DNA of 40,528 bases from Microvirga alba (lineage in GTDB: Bacteria > Pseudomonadota > Alphaproteobacteria > Rhizobiales > Beijerinckiaceae): NCBI RefSeq assembly GCF_015694465.1, contig NZ_JADQDO010000016.1, positions 1 to 40,528 of the forward strand, read 5' to 3'. Numbering within the stretch: position 1 is the stretch's first letter; each line of letters opens with the position of its first letter. This document shows, in pieces, positions 7,696 through 15,075 of this stretch. Position numbers and translations under genes: made by a program. The notes beneath the pieces were generated by a model. The model worked only from the letters and a program-made list of their open reading frames with translations, made no database searches and was not told where the DNA came from.

Positions 7696-7901
7696 ACTGC
7701 TGCGACGAATTTGGAAACTGCCGACAGGGCCGCGACTGCCCTGCGCGCATCGAACGTGTGCGCATCGGCATGGCGCACCTGGACGCCGAAATGCGCCGTG
7801 ACCGCATGCGCCCACTGGTGAAATGGCTGGTGATTTATGCGGTGGTGATGATCGCCACCTGGTTCACGCTGAACGCCGCGCTGGCGCAGGTGGTCGCATG
7901 A
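7692..7901 (+). CDS. small Cys-rich membrane-anchored protein
   Basis: A 69-residue protein. The N-terminus has four cysteines (MNCCDEFGNCRQGRDCPAR), a pattern often found in small phage proteins next to a TM helix. A charged linker then leads to a C-terminal hydrophobic segment (residues about 45-67). The predicted topology is N-terminus inside with a C-terminal anchor. The function is unknown. Overlaps both neighbours by ATGA-type junctions. Confidence 0.72.
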   Translation: MNCCDEFGNCRQGRDCPARIERVRIGMAHLDAEMRRDRMRPLVKWLVIYAVVMIATWFTLNAALAQVVA

Positions 7902-8335
7902 ACAAGTGGGACAGCCGGATGATCGGCATGGCGAACCTGGTGGCCACCTGGTCGAAAGACCCTTCCACCGGTGTCGGCGCCGTGATCACTGACCAGAAGA
8001 ACCGCGTGGTGTCGATGGGCTTTAACGGCTTTCCGCGCGCCGTCCTGGACGATGACGAAAAGCTGATGGACCGCGACGAACGCCTGCGCCGCACGATCCA
8101 CGCCGAGGACAATGCGCTGCTGTTCGCGCGCCAGGATGTCACCGGCTGCACGATCTACGTCACGCACCCACCCTGCGCACGCTGTGCGGCGAAAATCATC
8201 CAGGCGGGCATTGCCCGCGTGGTGGCCGCGCAGCCGCAGCAGGACTTTGCTGCACGATGGGCTGATGACATGCGCAGCGCGGGCGAAATGTTCACCGAAG
8301 CCGGTGTGGCGTTCAATTTCCTGGGGAACCAGTGA
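7898..8335 (+). CDS. dCMP deaminase family protein
   Basis: A 145-residue protein from the ATG at 7898. It carries the zinc-dependent cytidine/deoxycytidylate deaminase signature TIHAEDNAL (His68, Glu70) and PPCARCAAKI (Cys93, Cys96), with the family N-terminus WDSRMIGMANLVATWSKDPSTGVGAVI. It converts dCMP to dUMP for dTTP synthesis. A dUTPase gene lies 0.8 kb downstream in the same operon, giving two linked steps in pyrimidine nucleotide supply. Confidence 0.92.
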   Translation: MNKWDSRMIGMANLVATWSKDPSTGVGAVITDQKNRVVSMGFNGFPRAVLDDDEKLMDRDERLRRTIHAEDNALLFARQDVTGCTIYVTHPPCARCAAKIIQAGIARVVAAQPQQDFAARWADDMRSAGEMFTEAGVAFNFLGNQ

Positions 8336-8727
8336 TGCCCACCGTTCCCGTTACCCGCGAAGCCATCCTGGCCGCCATCGCAGCCGATGGGCCGATGACG
8401 GCAGCCGAACTGACCGAAGCCCTGGGCAAGTCGCGCCAGGCCATCGGCGGATCGATCAACGGCATGCGCGAACACGGCACCGAATTCCTGCGGATCACCA
8501 GTTACCGCAGGCAGCGCGGCCGTGGTGGACGTGAAGCGCCGGTGTATGGCCTGGGGCCAGGCCAGGACGCGAAGCGCCCGGTGATGGACAGCGTGGAAGA
8601 AAACCGAAAGCGCCAGGCGCGCTACCGCGAAAAGAACCGCGCCCTGATCCGCCTGCGCACGCAAAAGCGCCGGCGCGGCCAGGTGAACCCGTTCGCCCAG
8701 CTGTTCGTCGCAAGGAAGGCCGCATGA
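8335..8727 (+). CDS. winged-helix DNA-binding protein
   Basis: A 130-residue protein, start ATG at 8335 in a TGATG junction. Residues 1-65 form a winged-helix domain: TREAILAAIAADGPMTAAELTEALGKSRQAIGGSINGMREHG, then a wing with a basic R/G-rich turn. The C-terminal half is strongly basic (RKRQARYREKNRALIRLR) and may bind nucleic acid. It is a likely transcription regulator of early genes; the target is unknown. It is not a full-size CI-type repressor and has no peptidase domain. Confidence 0.78.
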   Translation: MPTVPVTREAILAAIAADGPMTAAELTEALGKSRQAIGGSINGMREHGTEFLRITSYRRQRGRGGREAPVYGLGPGQDAKRPVMDSVEENRKRQARYREKNRALIRLRTQKRRRGQVNPFAQLFVARKAA

Positions 8728-9116
8728 GAGAACACGCACTGCAGAACGCGATCCGCAACGCACTGGCCGGCAACTGCCTGGCCTTCCGCGCGAACGTGGG
8801 CCAGGCATGGACCGGCGAATGCACCAGGCTGCCGAATGGCGACCTTCTGATCCGAAACCCGCGACCATTCACCACCGGCCTGCCGCCTGGCTTCAGCGAC
8901 CTGTTCGGCCTGGTGCCTGTGGTGATCACACCGGACATGGTGGGTGGCCGCTTCGCCAGGTTCTTCGCGCTGGAAATCAAAACACCCACCGGCCGCGTGC
9001 AGCCGCGACAGGAAGCATTCCTGCGCGCCGTGAACGACAATGGTGGCCTGTCGGGCGTGGCCCGATCTGCTGACGATGCCCTGGCGATCATCCAGGGCGC
9101 ACACAAGGGGAAATGA
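8724..9116 (+). CDS. VRR-NUC domain nuclease
   Basis: A 130-residue protein with the restriction-endonuclease-like fold of the VRR-NUC family. GFSDLFGLVPV supplies the metal-binding Asp, ALEIKTPTGR the Glu-x-Lys, and QPRQEAFLRAVNDNGG the downstream Gln helix and turn. Family members cut branched or flap DNA. In phages they are thought to help resolve replication or recombination intermediates. The gene overlaps its neighbours at both ends. Confidence 0.88.
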   Translation: MREHALQNAIRNALAGNCLAFRANVGQAWTGECTRLPNGDLLIRNPRPFTTGLPPGFSDLFGLVPVVITPDMVGGRFARFFALEIKTPTGRVQPRQEAFLRAVNDNGGLSGVARSADDALAIIQGAHKGK

Positions 9117-9544
9117 TGGAAGTGAAAGTGAAACGCCTGATCACCCAGGCGGTGATGCCCGAATACGCGACCGAAGGCGCGGCCTGTTTCGATCTGCAGA
9201 CGCTGGAAGGTTCGACGGTGCCGGCCGGTGGCGCCGCGCACTTCAGCACCGGCCTGGCGTTCGAAGTTCCTGCCGGCCACGTGATGCTGGTTTTCAGTCG
9301 CAGCGGGCACGGCTTCAAACACGGCGTGCGCCTGGTGAACTGTGTCGGCGTGATCGATGCGGATTACCGTGGCGAAGTGAAAGTCGGCCTGATGAATGAC
9401 GGCGATGCCGACCTGGTGGTGAACCCTGGTGACCGCATCGCCCAGGCGATGATCCTGCCGGTGCCGAAGGTGTTCCTGGTCGAAGCCGACGCACTGAACG
9501 ACACCGCGCGCGGCACAGGTGGGTTCGGCAGCACCGGCGCATGA
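9116..9544 (+). CDS. dut: dUTP diphosphatase
   Basis: A 142-residue protein; the ATG at 9116 is best spaced from AAGGGG, with another ATG at 9113. All five trimeric dUTPase motifs are visible: EGAACFDL, SRSGHGFKHGV, GVIDADYRGEV, GDRIAQAMI and the C-terminal RGTGGFGSTG that closes the active site. It hydrolyses dUTP to dUMP and pyrophosphate and keeps uracil out of phage DNA. It works in line with the dCMP deaminase upstream. Confidence 0.96.
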   Translation: MEVKVKRLITQAVMPEYATEGAACFDLQTLEGSTVPAGGAAHFSTGLAFEVPAGHVMLVFSRSGHGFKHGVRLVNCVGVIDADYRGEVKVGLMNDGDADLVVNPGDRIAQAMILPVPKVFLVEADALNDTARGTGGFGSTGA

Positions 9545-9554
9545 AGGGGGCGCC

Positions 9555-9980
9555 GTGGACTACATCATCCGGCTGGCCGACAACACGCGGCCGGCCACAC
9601 TGAAACTGCTGCGCAGGCTGCATTCTGAGTGCCTGCCCTACGACAAGCTGCCGAACTTCACTGAAGGCTTCTGGTGGATCGCATACCACGGCGACGATGC
9701 TGTGGGTTTCGCTGGCATGGTCCGCAGCGCCAGGTGGATCGATGCCGGTTACATGAACCGCGCCGGCGTGGTGCCCGATCATCGCGGCCATGGCCTGCAG
9801 AAACGCCTGATCCGTGTGCGCATGCGATACGCGAAGCGCATCGGCTGGCGCTGGCTGATCACCGACACCACCGAAAACCCACCATCTGCGAATTCGCTGA
9901 TCGGCTGCGGCTTCCGCGCATACGATCCCGCGAACCCATGGGGCGGACGAACGACAACCTACTGGCGGCGCGCCTTATGA
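9555..9980 (+). CDS. GNAT family acetyltransferase
   Basis: A 141-residue protein from the GTG at 9555, preceded by AAGGGGG. It has the GNAT fold with the acetyl-CoA motif A as MNRAGVVPDHRGHGLQKRLI (R-x-x-G-x-G type), followed by SANSLIGCGFRAY (motif B region). The substrate cannot be told from sequence. In phages such proteins may modify host factors or small molecules. Ends in an ATGA overlap with the next gene. Confidence 0.88.
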   Translation: MDYIIRLADNTRPATLKLLRRLHSECLPYDKLPNFTEGFWWIAYHGDDAVGFAGMVRSARWIDAGYMNRAGVVPDHRGHGLQKRLIRVRMRYAKRIGWRWLITDTTENPPSANSLIGCGFRAYDPANPWGGRTTTYWRRAL

Positions 9981-10306
9981 ACGGGCGCGATTTCGCACGG
10001 CAGCGCGCACTGATCACCTGGCGCGCACGATCCGAAGCCCATCGCCGCAAGGCCATGGCCCGCCTGATCCGACAGGCCGGTGCCGTGGTCGTTTTTGTTT
10101 CTGGCAAGCTGGTCGGCTATCGGCTGCCCGATGGTTTCGTGGTGTGCGAAAAACGCCGCTATCGAACAGAATCGGCCGCGCTGCTGGAATTGGCGAACGT
10201 TCAACTGTTCACCAGGCTGAACGGCCCGCGTCGAATCCCGATCCGCGCCTATCAGTGCACGCACTGCCATGGCTGGCATCTGACAAGCCAGCGTGAAGCG
10301 GCGTGA
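9977..10306 (+). CDS. hypothetical protein, last gene of the early operon
   Basis: A 109-residue basic protein. It has an N-terminal Arg-rich helix, a central beta part (VVVFVSGKLVGYRLPDGFVV) and the C-terminal YQCTHCHGWHLTS, a CxxC-x-x-x-H pattern. The last motif recurs in small phage proteins that carry a short zinc-knuckle-like tail. No function known to me. The promoter region at 10329 follows, so this gene closes the unit that began at 6847. Confidence 0.7.
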   Translation: MNGRDFARQRALITWRARSEAHRRKAMARLIRQAGAVVVFVSGKLVGYRLPDGFVVCEKRRYRTESAALLELANVQLFTRLNGPRRIPIRAYQCTHCHGWHLTSQREAA

Positions 10307-10328
10307 TTACAAAATATCTGCGCGAGCA

Positions 10329-10358
10329 TTTACGCACGTAAATTTTCTGTGGCAGAAT
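10329..10358 (+). promoter_or_regulatory. second early promoter with operator dyad
   Basis: TTTACG (10329-10334) and CAGAAT (10353-10358) are spaced by 18 bases, and CTGTGGCA precedes the -10 exactly as at 6794. A perfect dyad TTTACG-CA-CGTAAA (10329-10342) covers the -35 box and is a good operator candidate. The transcript would start about 20 bases before the HTH gene at 10388 and continue through the replication genes. Confidence 0.65.
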
Positions 10359-10387
10359 CTAGTCTGTCACCTTCACTTAAATTCACG

Positions 10388-10585
10388 ATGAATAAACGAA
10401 CACAAAAGCTGCGCGCGCTGATGAAGCAGAACATGCTGAAGGCGAAAGACGTGGCACAAATCACAGGCAGATCGATCACCACTGTGCGCATCTGGCGCTG
10501 CAAATCCAGCGAACGCATCATCCCCGAACATACGCTGCGCCTGCTGGAACACGAAGTCGCTGCACGGAAAGGCGGTGCAGCATGA
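10388..10585 (+). CDS. small Cro-like HTH protein
   Basis: A 65-residue basic protein. The helix-turn-helix lies in LKAKDVAQITGRSITTVRIWRC, followed by a short helix (IPEHTLRLLEHEVA). The size and fold are Cro-like. It is the first gene behind the operator-bearing promoter at 10329 and could control it. As the window has no recognisable CI partner, this protein is the best candidate for the main early regulator; that is inference. The ribosome site is weak and the leader is short. Confidence 0.75.
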   Translation: MNKRTQKLRALMKQNMLKAKDVAQITGRSITTVRIWRCKSSERIIPEHTLRLLEHEVAARKGGAA

Positions 10586-10809
10586 AAATCGGACAATCGA
10601 AACGCGCCAGCATGATCGAAGCCCTGGCGAACGTGGCCATCGGCTACGGAATCAGCGTGGCCGCGAACATCGCTGTGATGCCAGCCTTCGGCTACCACAT
10701 CACTGTCGGCCAGGCTGCCGGCATGGGGCTGATCTTCACGGTGATCAGCATCGTGCGCAGCTACATGCTGCGGCGCGCCTTCAACTGGCTGCACCTGCGG
10801 GGTGAATGA
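10582..10809 (+). CDS. small membrane protein (DUF7220-like)
   Basis: A 75-residue protein with two hydrophobic helices (about residues 15-35 and 42-60) separated by a short turn and ending in a basic RRAFNWL tail. The N-terminal pattern QSKRASMIEALANVAIGYGISVAANI is that of a small conserved phage membrane family that I recall as DUF7220. Function is unknown. It is coupled by overlap to the HTH gene before and to the primase after. Confidence 0.75.
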   Translation: MKIGQSKRASMIEALANVAIGYGISVAANIAVMPAFGYHITVGQAAGMGLIFTVISIVRSYMLRRAFNWLHLRGE

Positions 10810-13130
10810 TGGGTGCAGCGAAAAACATCACCGACCTGACCATCGACACCATCGAAGCTGCCCTGGGTTTCATCGACCCGAACCTGTCGCGCGACAAGTG
10901 GGCACGCATCGGCATGGCCCTGAAATCCGAACTAGGCGACAGCGGCTTCGACCTTTTCGACAAGTGGAGCGCCACCGGCGAAGGCTACAACGCACGCGAC
11001 TGCCGCGACACCTGGAAGTCCATTCGCACGAACGGCGGCGTGAACATCGGCACGCTGATTTTCGAAGCGCAGCAGCAAGGGTTCCAGCTGTCCGACCAGC
11101 GCGCCACGCTGTCGGCCGAACAGATCGAACAGCGCACACGCAAGCGCGAAGAAGAAGCCGCGCGCGCAGCTGCTGAACTGAAGCGCGCCCAGGGCGAAGC
11201 CGCAAAGCTGGCGAACCTGACGTGGGACAGCGCCAGCCATGCCACCGCCCACCCTTACCTGGACGCGAAGCGCGTGCGCGCGCATGGCCTGTGCATCGGT
11301 GACTGGCCACTGATCAACGAGAAGGGCGAAGTGTTCCGCCGCGTGCCTGGCGCGCTGCTGGTGCCGATCCTGGACGTGAAGAACGGCAAAGTGATCAGCC
11401 TGCAGGGCATCATGGCCGACGCCGATGGCAGCATCCAGAAACGCTACCTGCGCAATGGCCGCAAGAAAGGCGGATTCCACATGATCGGCCGCCCACCGGC
11501 AGCCGGTGACGTGCTGGCGTTCTGCGAAGGCTACGCGACCGGCGCCACGATCCACGAACTGACTGGCTGGACGGTGATCGTGACGTTCGACGCGCCGAAC
11601 CTGCCGGTGGTGGCGAAGGCAATGCGCGAAACATTCCCGAATGCCGCCTTCATCATCTGCGCGGATAACGATGCCTGGACGAAAACCGGCGACATCGAAA
11701 ACCCGGGTGTGCACTACGCGAAGCAAGCCGCGCAGGAATCGAACGGCTTCATGCTGGTGCCGAAGTTCCAGGACACCACGACCAGGCCGACCGACTTCAA
11801 CGATCTGGCCGCCCTGGAAGGTGACGATCTGACCCGCGCGCAGCTGGTGAACAACCCGATCACCGCGCCGAAGATTCCCGCATCGGTGCCGGCCGTGGCT
11901 GCGAACGACAACGTGGATTTTTTCACGCCGCTGATCGACGTGAACAGCAAGGGCAAGCCCCTGGCCACCATCGAAAACGTGCGCGAAGTGTGCAGCCGGC
12001 TGGGCGTCACCGTGCGTTACAACGTGATCACGAAGGAAGAAGAAATCCTGATCCCGGGCGAGTCCTTCAGCATCGACAACCGGGCGAACGCCAGTTATTC
12101 GCGCCTTGAAAGCCAGTGCGCGAAATTCAACATGCCCACCGACAAGCTGGGCGGCTTCATCACCTACCTGGCCGACCAGAACCTTTACAACCCGGTGGCC
12201 AGCTGGATCACTTCGAAGCCCTGGGATGGAAAACCGCGCCTGCAGCAACTGTGCGACACCGTGGTGCCGGTCGAAGAAAAACGCCTGCCCGATGGCCGCC
12301 GCCTGTCCGATGTGCTGATCACGCGCTGGATGATGTCGGCCGTGGCGGGCGCCTTCAGTCCTGACGGTGTGAGCGCCCACGGCATCCTGGTGCTGCAGGG
12401 CGAACAATACCTTGGCAAAACGATGTGGTTCAAACAGCTGGTGCCGGCCGATCTGCAGGTGCTGCAGGACGGCATGATCCTGCGCCCTGATGACCGCGAC
12501 AGCGTGAAGCAAATCTGCAGCTTCTGGCTGGTCGAATTGGGCGAACTCGATGCCACCTTCAGGAAGGCTGACATCGCCGCGCTGAAATCCTTCATCACGC
12601 GAAAGCAGGACGTGCTGCGCCGTGCATACGCCAGGAAGGAATCCACCTTCGCGCGCCGCACCGTGTTTTTCGGCAGCGTGAACCCGCGTGAATATCTGCA
12701 CGATGTCACAGGGAACCGGCGTTATTGGACCATCGAATGCAAGGCGCTGAACCACCAGCACGGCCTGGACATGCAGCAGGTGTGGGCCGAAGCCCTGCAC
12801 CTGTATCGCCAGGGCGAAGGCTACTATCTGACGCCGGACGAAATGGCCGCCCTGAACAATCACAATGAACAGTTCATGGCCATCGATCCCATCGAAGAAC
12901 GGCTGCAGACGCGCCTGGCCTGGGAAGCGGCCCGCGTGCACTGGACCTGGAAAACGTCCACCGAAATCCTGCTGAAAGTCGGCGTGGAACGGCCGAACCA
13001 GGCGGATGCCACGAAGTGCGCGCACATCATGCGCAAGCTGAACGGCGGCGAAGGCAAGCGCAGCCACGGCAAAAACCTGCTGCTGTGCCCGCCTGGCATC
13101 GATGACGATTTCGAGGAACGGCCTTTTTAA
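10806..13130 (+). CDS. primase-helicase (PriCT-2, Toprim-like, VapE/D5-type ATPase)
   Basis: A 774-residue replication protein (ATG at 10806 or 10809). Residues about 15-75 match PriCT-2 (LSRDKWARIGMALKSELGDSGFDLFDKWS). Residues about 105-340 form a Toprim-like primase part (KRVRAHGLCIGDWPL; VLAFCEGYATGATIHELTGW; FIICADNDAW). A linker with ANDN leads to the VapE-family ATPase, with Walker A GEQYLGKT, Walker B-like WLVELGELDA and DVTGNRRYWTIEC. It probably opens the origin, unwinds and primes phage DNA. The longest early gene, it lies 1.2 kb before the repeat-rich gap that may be the origin. Confidence 0.93.
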   Translation: MMGAAKNITDLTIDTIEAALGFIDPNLSRDKWARIGMALKSELGDSGFDLFDKWSATGEGYNARDCRDTWKSIRTNGGVNIGTLIFEAQQQGFQLSDQRATLSAEQIEQRTRKREEEAARAAAELKRAQGEAAKLANLTWDSASHATAHPYLDAKRVRAHGLCIGDWPLINEKGEVFRRVPGALLVPILDVKNGKVISLQGIMADADGSIQKRYLRNGRKKGGFHMIGRPPAAGDVLAFCEGYATGATIHELTGWTVIVTFDAPNLPVVAKAMRETFPNAAFIICADNDAWTKTGDIENPGVHYAKQAAQESNGFMLVPKFQDTTTRPTDFNDLAALEGDDLTRAQLVNNPITAPKIPASVPAVAANDNVDFFTPLIDVNSKGKPLATIENVREVCSRLGVTVRYNVITKEEEILIPGESFSIDNRANASYSRLESQCAKFNMPTDKLGGFITYLADQNLYNPVASWITSKPWDGKPRLQQLCDTVVPVEEKRLPDGRRLSDVLITRWMMSAVAGAFSPDGVSAHGILVLQGEQYLGKTMWFKQLVPADLQVLQDGMILRPDDRDSVKQICSFWLVELGELDATFRKADIAALKSFITRKQDVLRRAYARKESTFARRTVFFGSVNPREYLHDVTGNRRYWTIECKALNHQHGLDMQQVWAEALHLYRQGEGYYLTPDEMAALNNHNEQFMAIDPIEERLQTRLAWEAARVHWTWKTSTEILLKVGVERPNQADATKCAHIMRKLNGGEGKRSHGKNLLLCPPGIDDDFEERPF

Positions 13131-13151
13131 TTTTCAACGGAGATTTTCAAA

Positions 13152-14276
13152 GTGGAACACAACGTGATCAGCATTTCAGGCGGCAAAGACAGCACGGCGC
13201 TGCTGCTGCTGGCGATTGAGCGCCAAACAGAAAACATGCAGGCCGTGTTTGCCGACACCGGGCACGAACACCCGCAGACTTATGAATATGTTCGCTATCT
13301 GGAGCAGGCCACGGGTGTGCCGATCCGGTGGGTGCGCGCAGACTTCACTGCGGACATCGAACGGAAGCGCGAATTCGTCCGCACAAAATGGCCCGCCATG
13401 CTCATCGCTGGAAAGCCGGAAAAACCCGGCTACTGGCTGGCGCAGGTCGGCGCGCCGGCGAACGACAACGTACCTAAGCCAACGCACACGCCGGTCGATC
13501 CTTACAGTGCCACAACTTACGCGACGTGGGACTGGATGCCGGCCGTGCGCGGCATTGCACCGAAGTCCGAAGAAGAAGCGGCCGCTGTGGTCGAACGCGC
13601 CCTGGCTGTGCTGCAGCCTACAGGAAATCCTTTCTTGGACCTGTGCCTGTGGAAAGGCCGTTTCCCATCCACGCGCGCACGTTTTTGCAGCGAAGAACTG
13701 AAACGAAACCCGATCATCGAACAGGTCCAGCTGCCATTACTGGACGCTGGCGATGACGTGATCAGCTGGCAGGGTGTTCGTGCAGATGAAAGCGCCAGCC
13801 GCGCGAACCTGACCGAGCGCGAATGTAAGGGCACGTGGGAAAGCGGCGCAGAACTGTGGAATTACCGGCCCATCCTCAAATGGACAGCCCAGGACTGTTT
13901 CGACATGCACCGGAAACACGGCATCAAACCGAACCCGCTTTATCAGCAAGGCATGGGCCGGGTCGGCTGCATGCCGTGCATTCACGCCAGGAAGGATGAA
14001 CTGCTGGAAATATCGAAACGGTTCCCCGAGGAAATCGCCAGGGTGGCTGAATGGGAACGCATTGTGTCCGATGTCAGCAAGCGGAACAGCGCGACGTTCT
14101 TCGCGGCCAGCGACCTGGGTGTGGTGGACAACGACGAAACGGTGCTGGGGCGCGCGAACATCATGAAGTTTGTGGAATGGTCAAAAACAAGCCGTGGCGG
14201 CCGGCAGATGGATTTCCTGCGCGCCGATAACGACAACCTGCCGCTGTGCACTTCCATTTATGGCCTGTGCGAATGA
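13152..14276 (+). CDS. PAPS reductase / PP-loop adenylyl-binding family protein
   Basis: A 374-residue protein from a GTG with CGGAG upstream. The PP-loop is SGGKDST (residues 9-15), followed by AVFADTGHEHPQTYEY typical of phosphoadenosine-phosphosulfate reductases and DndC-like proteins. Further on are a substrate-site Arg/Asp pattern (WQGVRADESASR) and a cysteine pair CMPC. Phage members are common, but their real substrate is unsettled. Codon use differs from the neighbours, with more GAG and more A/T at third positions, which suggests later arrival. It stands between the replication gene and the repeat-rich gap. Confidence 0.85.
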   Translation: MEHNVISISGGKDSTALLLLAIERQTENMQAVFADTGHEHPQTYEYVRYLEQATGVPIRWVRADFTADIERKREFVRTKWPAMLIAGKPEKPGYWLAQVGAPANDNVPKPTHTPVDPYSATTYATWDWMPAVRGIAPKSEEEAAAVVERALAVLQPTGNPFLDLCLWKGRFPSTRARFCSEELKRNPIIEQVQLPLLDAGDDVISWQGVRADESASRANLTERECKGTWESGAELWNYRPILKWTAQDCFDMHRKHGIKPNPLYQQGMGRVGCMPCIHARKDELLEISKRFPEEIARVAEWERIVSDVSKRNSATFFAASDLGVVDNDETVLGRANIMKFVEWSKTSRGGRQMDFLRADNDNLPLCTSIYGLCE

Positions 14277-14289
14277 TCCCCACCGTTTC

Positions 14290-14543
14290 GGGTGCACCCT
14301 GGTCGAAAAGGGTGCAGCTACACCCGACCGGGTACACCCGAATTTTTCCTTCAAAATCAACAACTTACCTTATATGGGTGTACCTGTGTACCTTAATACA
14401 AGGGAAAAAGAGAAAAAACAGGGAAATGGGGGGAAGTGGGGAAATCAGGGAGCTATATGGAAATCAGGTGCACCGGCTACACCGGAAACGCCCGAAAACG
14501 TGTTTTTTCCTTTGTGCATCAATGACTTGCGAGTGGTGCACCC
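14290..14543. promoter_or_regulatory. cluster of GGTGnACC palindromes and purine tract: candidate origin or operator region
   Basis: The gap 14277-14604 contains no convincing gene. It holds the palindrome GGGTGCACCC (14290-14299), GGGTG...CACCC (14310-14325), GGGTACACCC (14330-14339), GGGTGTACC with TGTGTACC (14376-14392), and GGTGCACC at 14467-14474 and 14535-14542. A strongly purine-rich stretch (14400-14450) lies between them. Such a cluster next to a primase-helicase gene fits an iteron-type origin. A multi-site operator controlling entry to late genes fits equally well. Confidence 0.55.
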
Positions 14544-14604
14544 TATCCGTGGAGCCTACACCCAGCGCGGCTTCACTTCCATAAACGAACGTGAAAGCCG
14601 ATGA

Positions 14605-15075
14605 ATGAGACTTCCCGACAGTGTTCAAGAAATTGCTGATGTGATCGGGCGTGATGAAGCCCTGTTCCTGATCGGACAGCTGCCGACCTGCTACGCGGGC
14701 AACCCAGGCCACCGAAGCCACCGGGTGATCCTGTACGTGCCCAAAACGCTGAAGCCGAACCACCGCCTGGTCACCATCCTGGGATGGCACACGGCGATGA
14801 AGCTGGTGAACTTTTTCGGCGGCGAAATCCTGCAGCCGGCGAACTGCCAGGAAATCTATCGGGCGTTTCGTGATCGTGAAATCTTGCGCCACCTGGCCGG
14901 TGGAATGAAACCGACCGCAGTGGCCGATCTGATGGGCGTGTCTGAACGACACGTGCGGAATTTACTGCGCGAAAACCCACAAGAGGAATTCACGGCCGCG
15001 AACGACAACAATCCCGGGCAACATACTGCGCCCGAGATTGTCAAGAATGGACGAAACCACAAACAGCATCGCTGA
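14605..15075 (+). CDS. Mor-like transcription activator
   Basis: A 156-residue protein. The Mor/C family pattern is visible: a dimerisation part [22 protein letters not shown]..., then the link [15 protein letters not shown], then the [23 protein letters not shown] (about residues 101-121). In Mu, Mor and C switch on middle and late promoters. This gene is the last before lysis, packaging and structure, so it is the best candidate for late activator. Its C-terminal tail overlaps the first 18-base late repeat. The P2 activator ogr is missing, which fits the role. Confidence 0.75.
   Translation: MRLPDSVQEIADVIGRDEALFLIGQLPTCYAGNPGHRSHRVILYVPKTLKPNHRLVTILGWHTAMKLVNFFGGEILQPANCQEIYRAFRDREILRHLAGGMKPTAVADLMGVSERHVRNLLRENPQEEFTAANDNNPGQHTAPEIVKNGRNHKQHR
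14971..14988 (+). repeat. late repeat element, copy 1 (before lysis genes)
   Basis: Copy of GAAAAnCCACAAGAGGAA inside the 3' end of the Mor-like gene, 58 bases before the holin-like start. Encoded as ENPQEE in the Mor frame. The 12-base core CCACAAGAGGAA is exact. A strong hairpin follows at 15009-15040. Confidence 0.85.
15009..15040 (+). other. stem-loop between late repeat 1 and the holin-like gene
   Basis: CAATCCCGGGC (15009-15019), a 10-base loop and GCCCGAGATTG (15030-15040) pair over 11 positions with one C/A mismatch, and one further A-T pair extends it. No T run follows, so it is not a standard terminator. It ends 6 bases before the ATG at 15047, which has no proper ribosome site close by. 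Confidence 0.7.

Noticed and set aside
10932..13067. Very long minus-strand open frame opposite the primase gene
   Set aside because: It is a shadow of the biased codon use. The composition is unnatural (very rich in His, Gln, Val) and the + strand gene has clear motifs. The same holds for long minus frames at 18159-20294, 20243-21976, 22404-24293 and 26281-28485.
14170..14604. Open frames across the gap 14277-14604
   Set aside because: They have odd composition (runs of Lys/Gly and Cys/Trp), no ribosome site, and arise from the palindromes and purine tract. No family pattern is visible.
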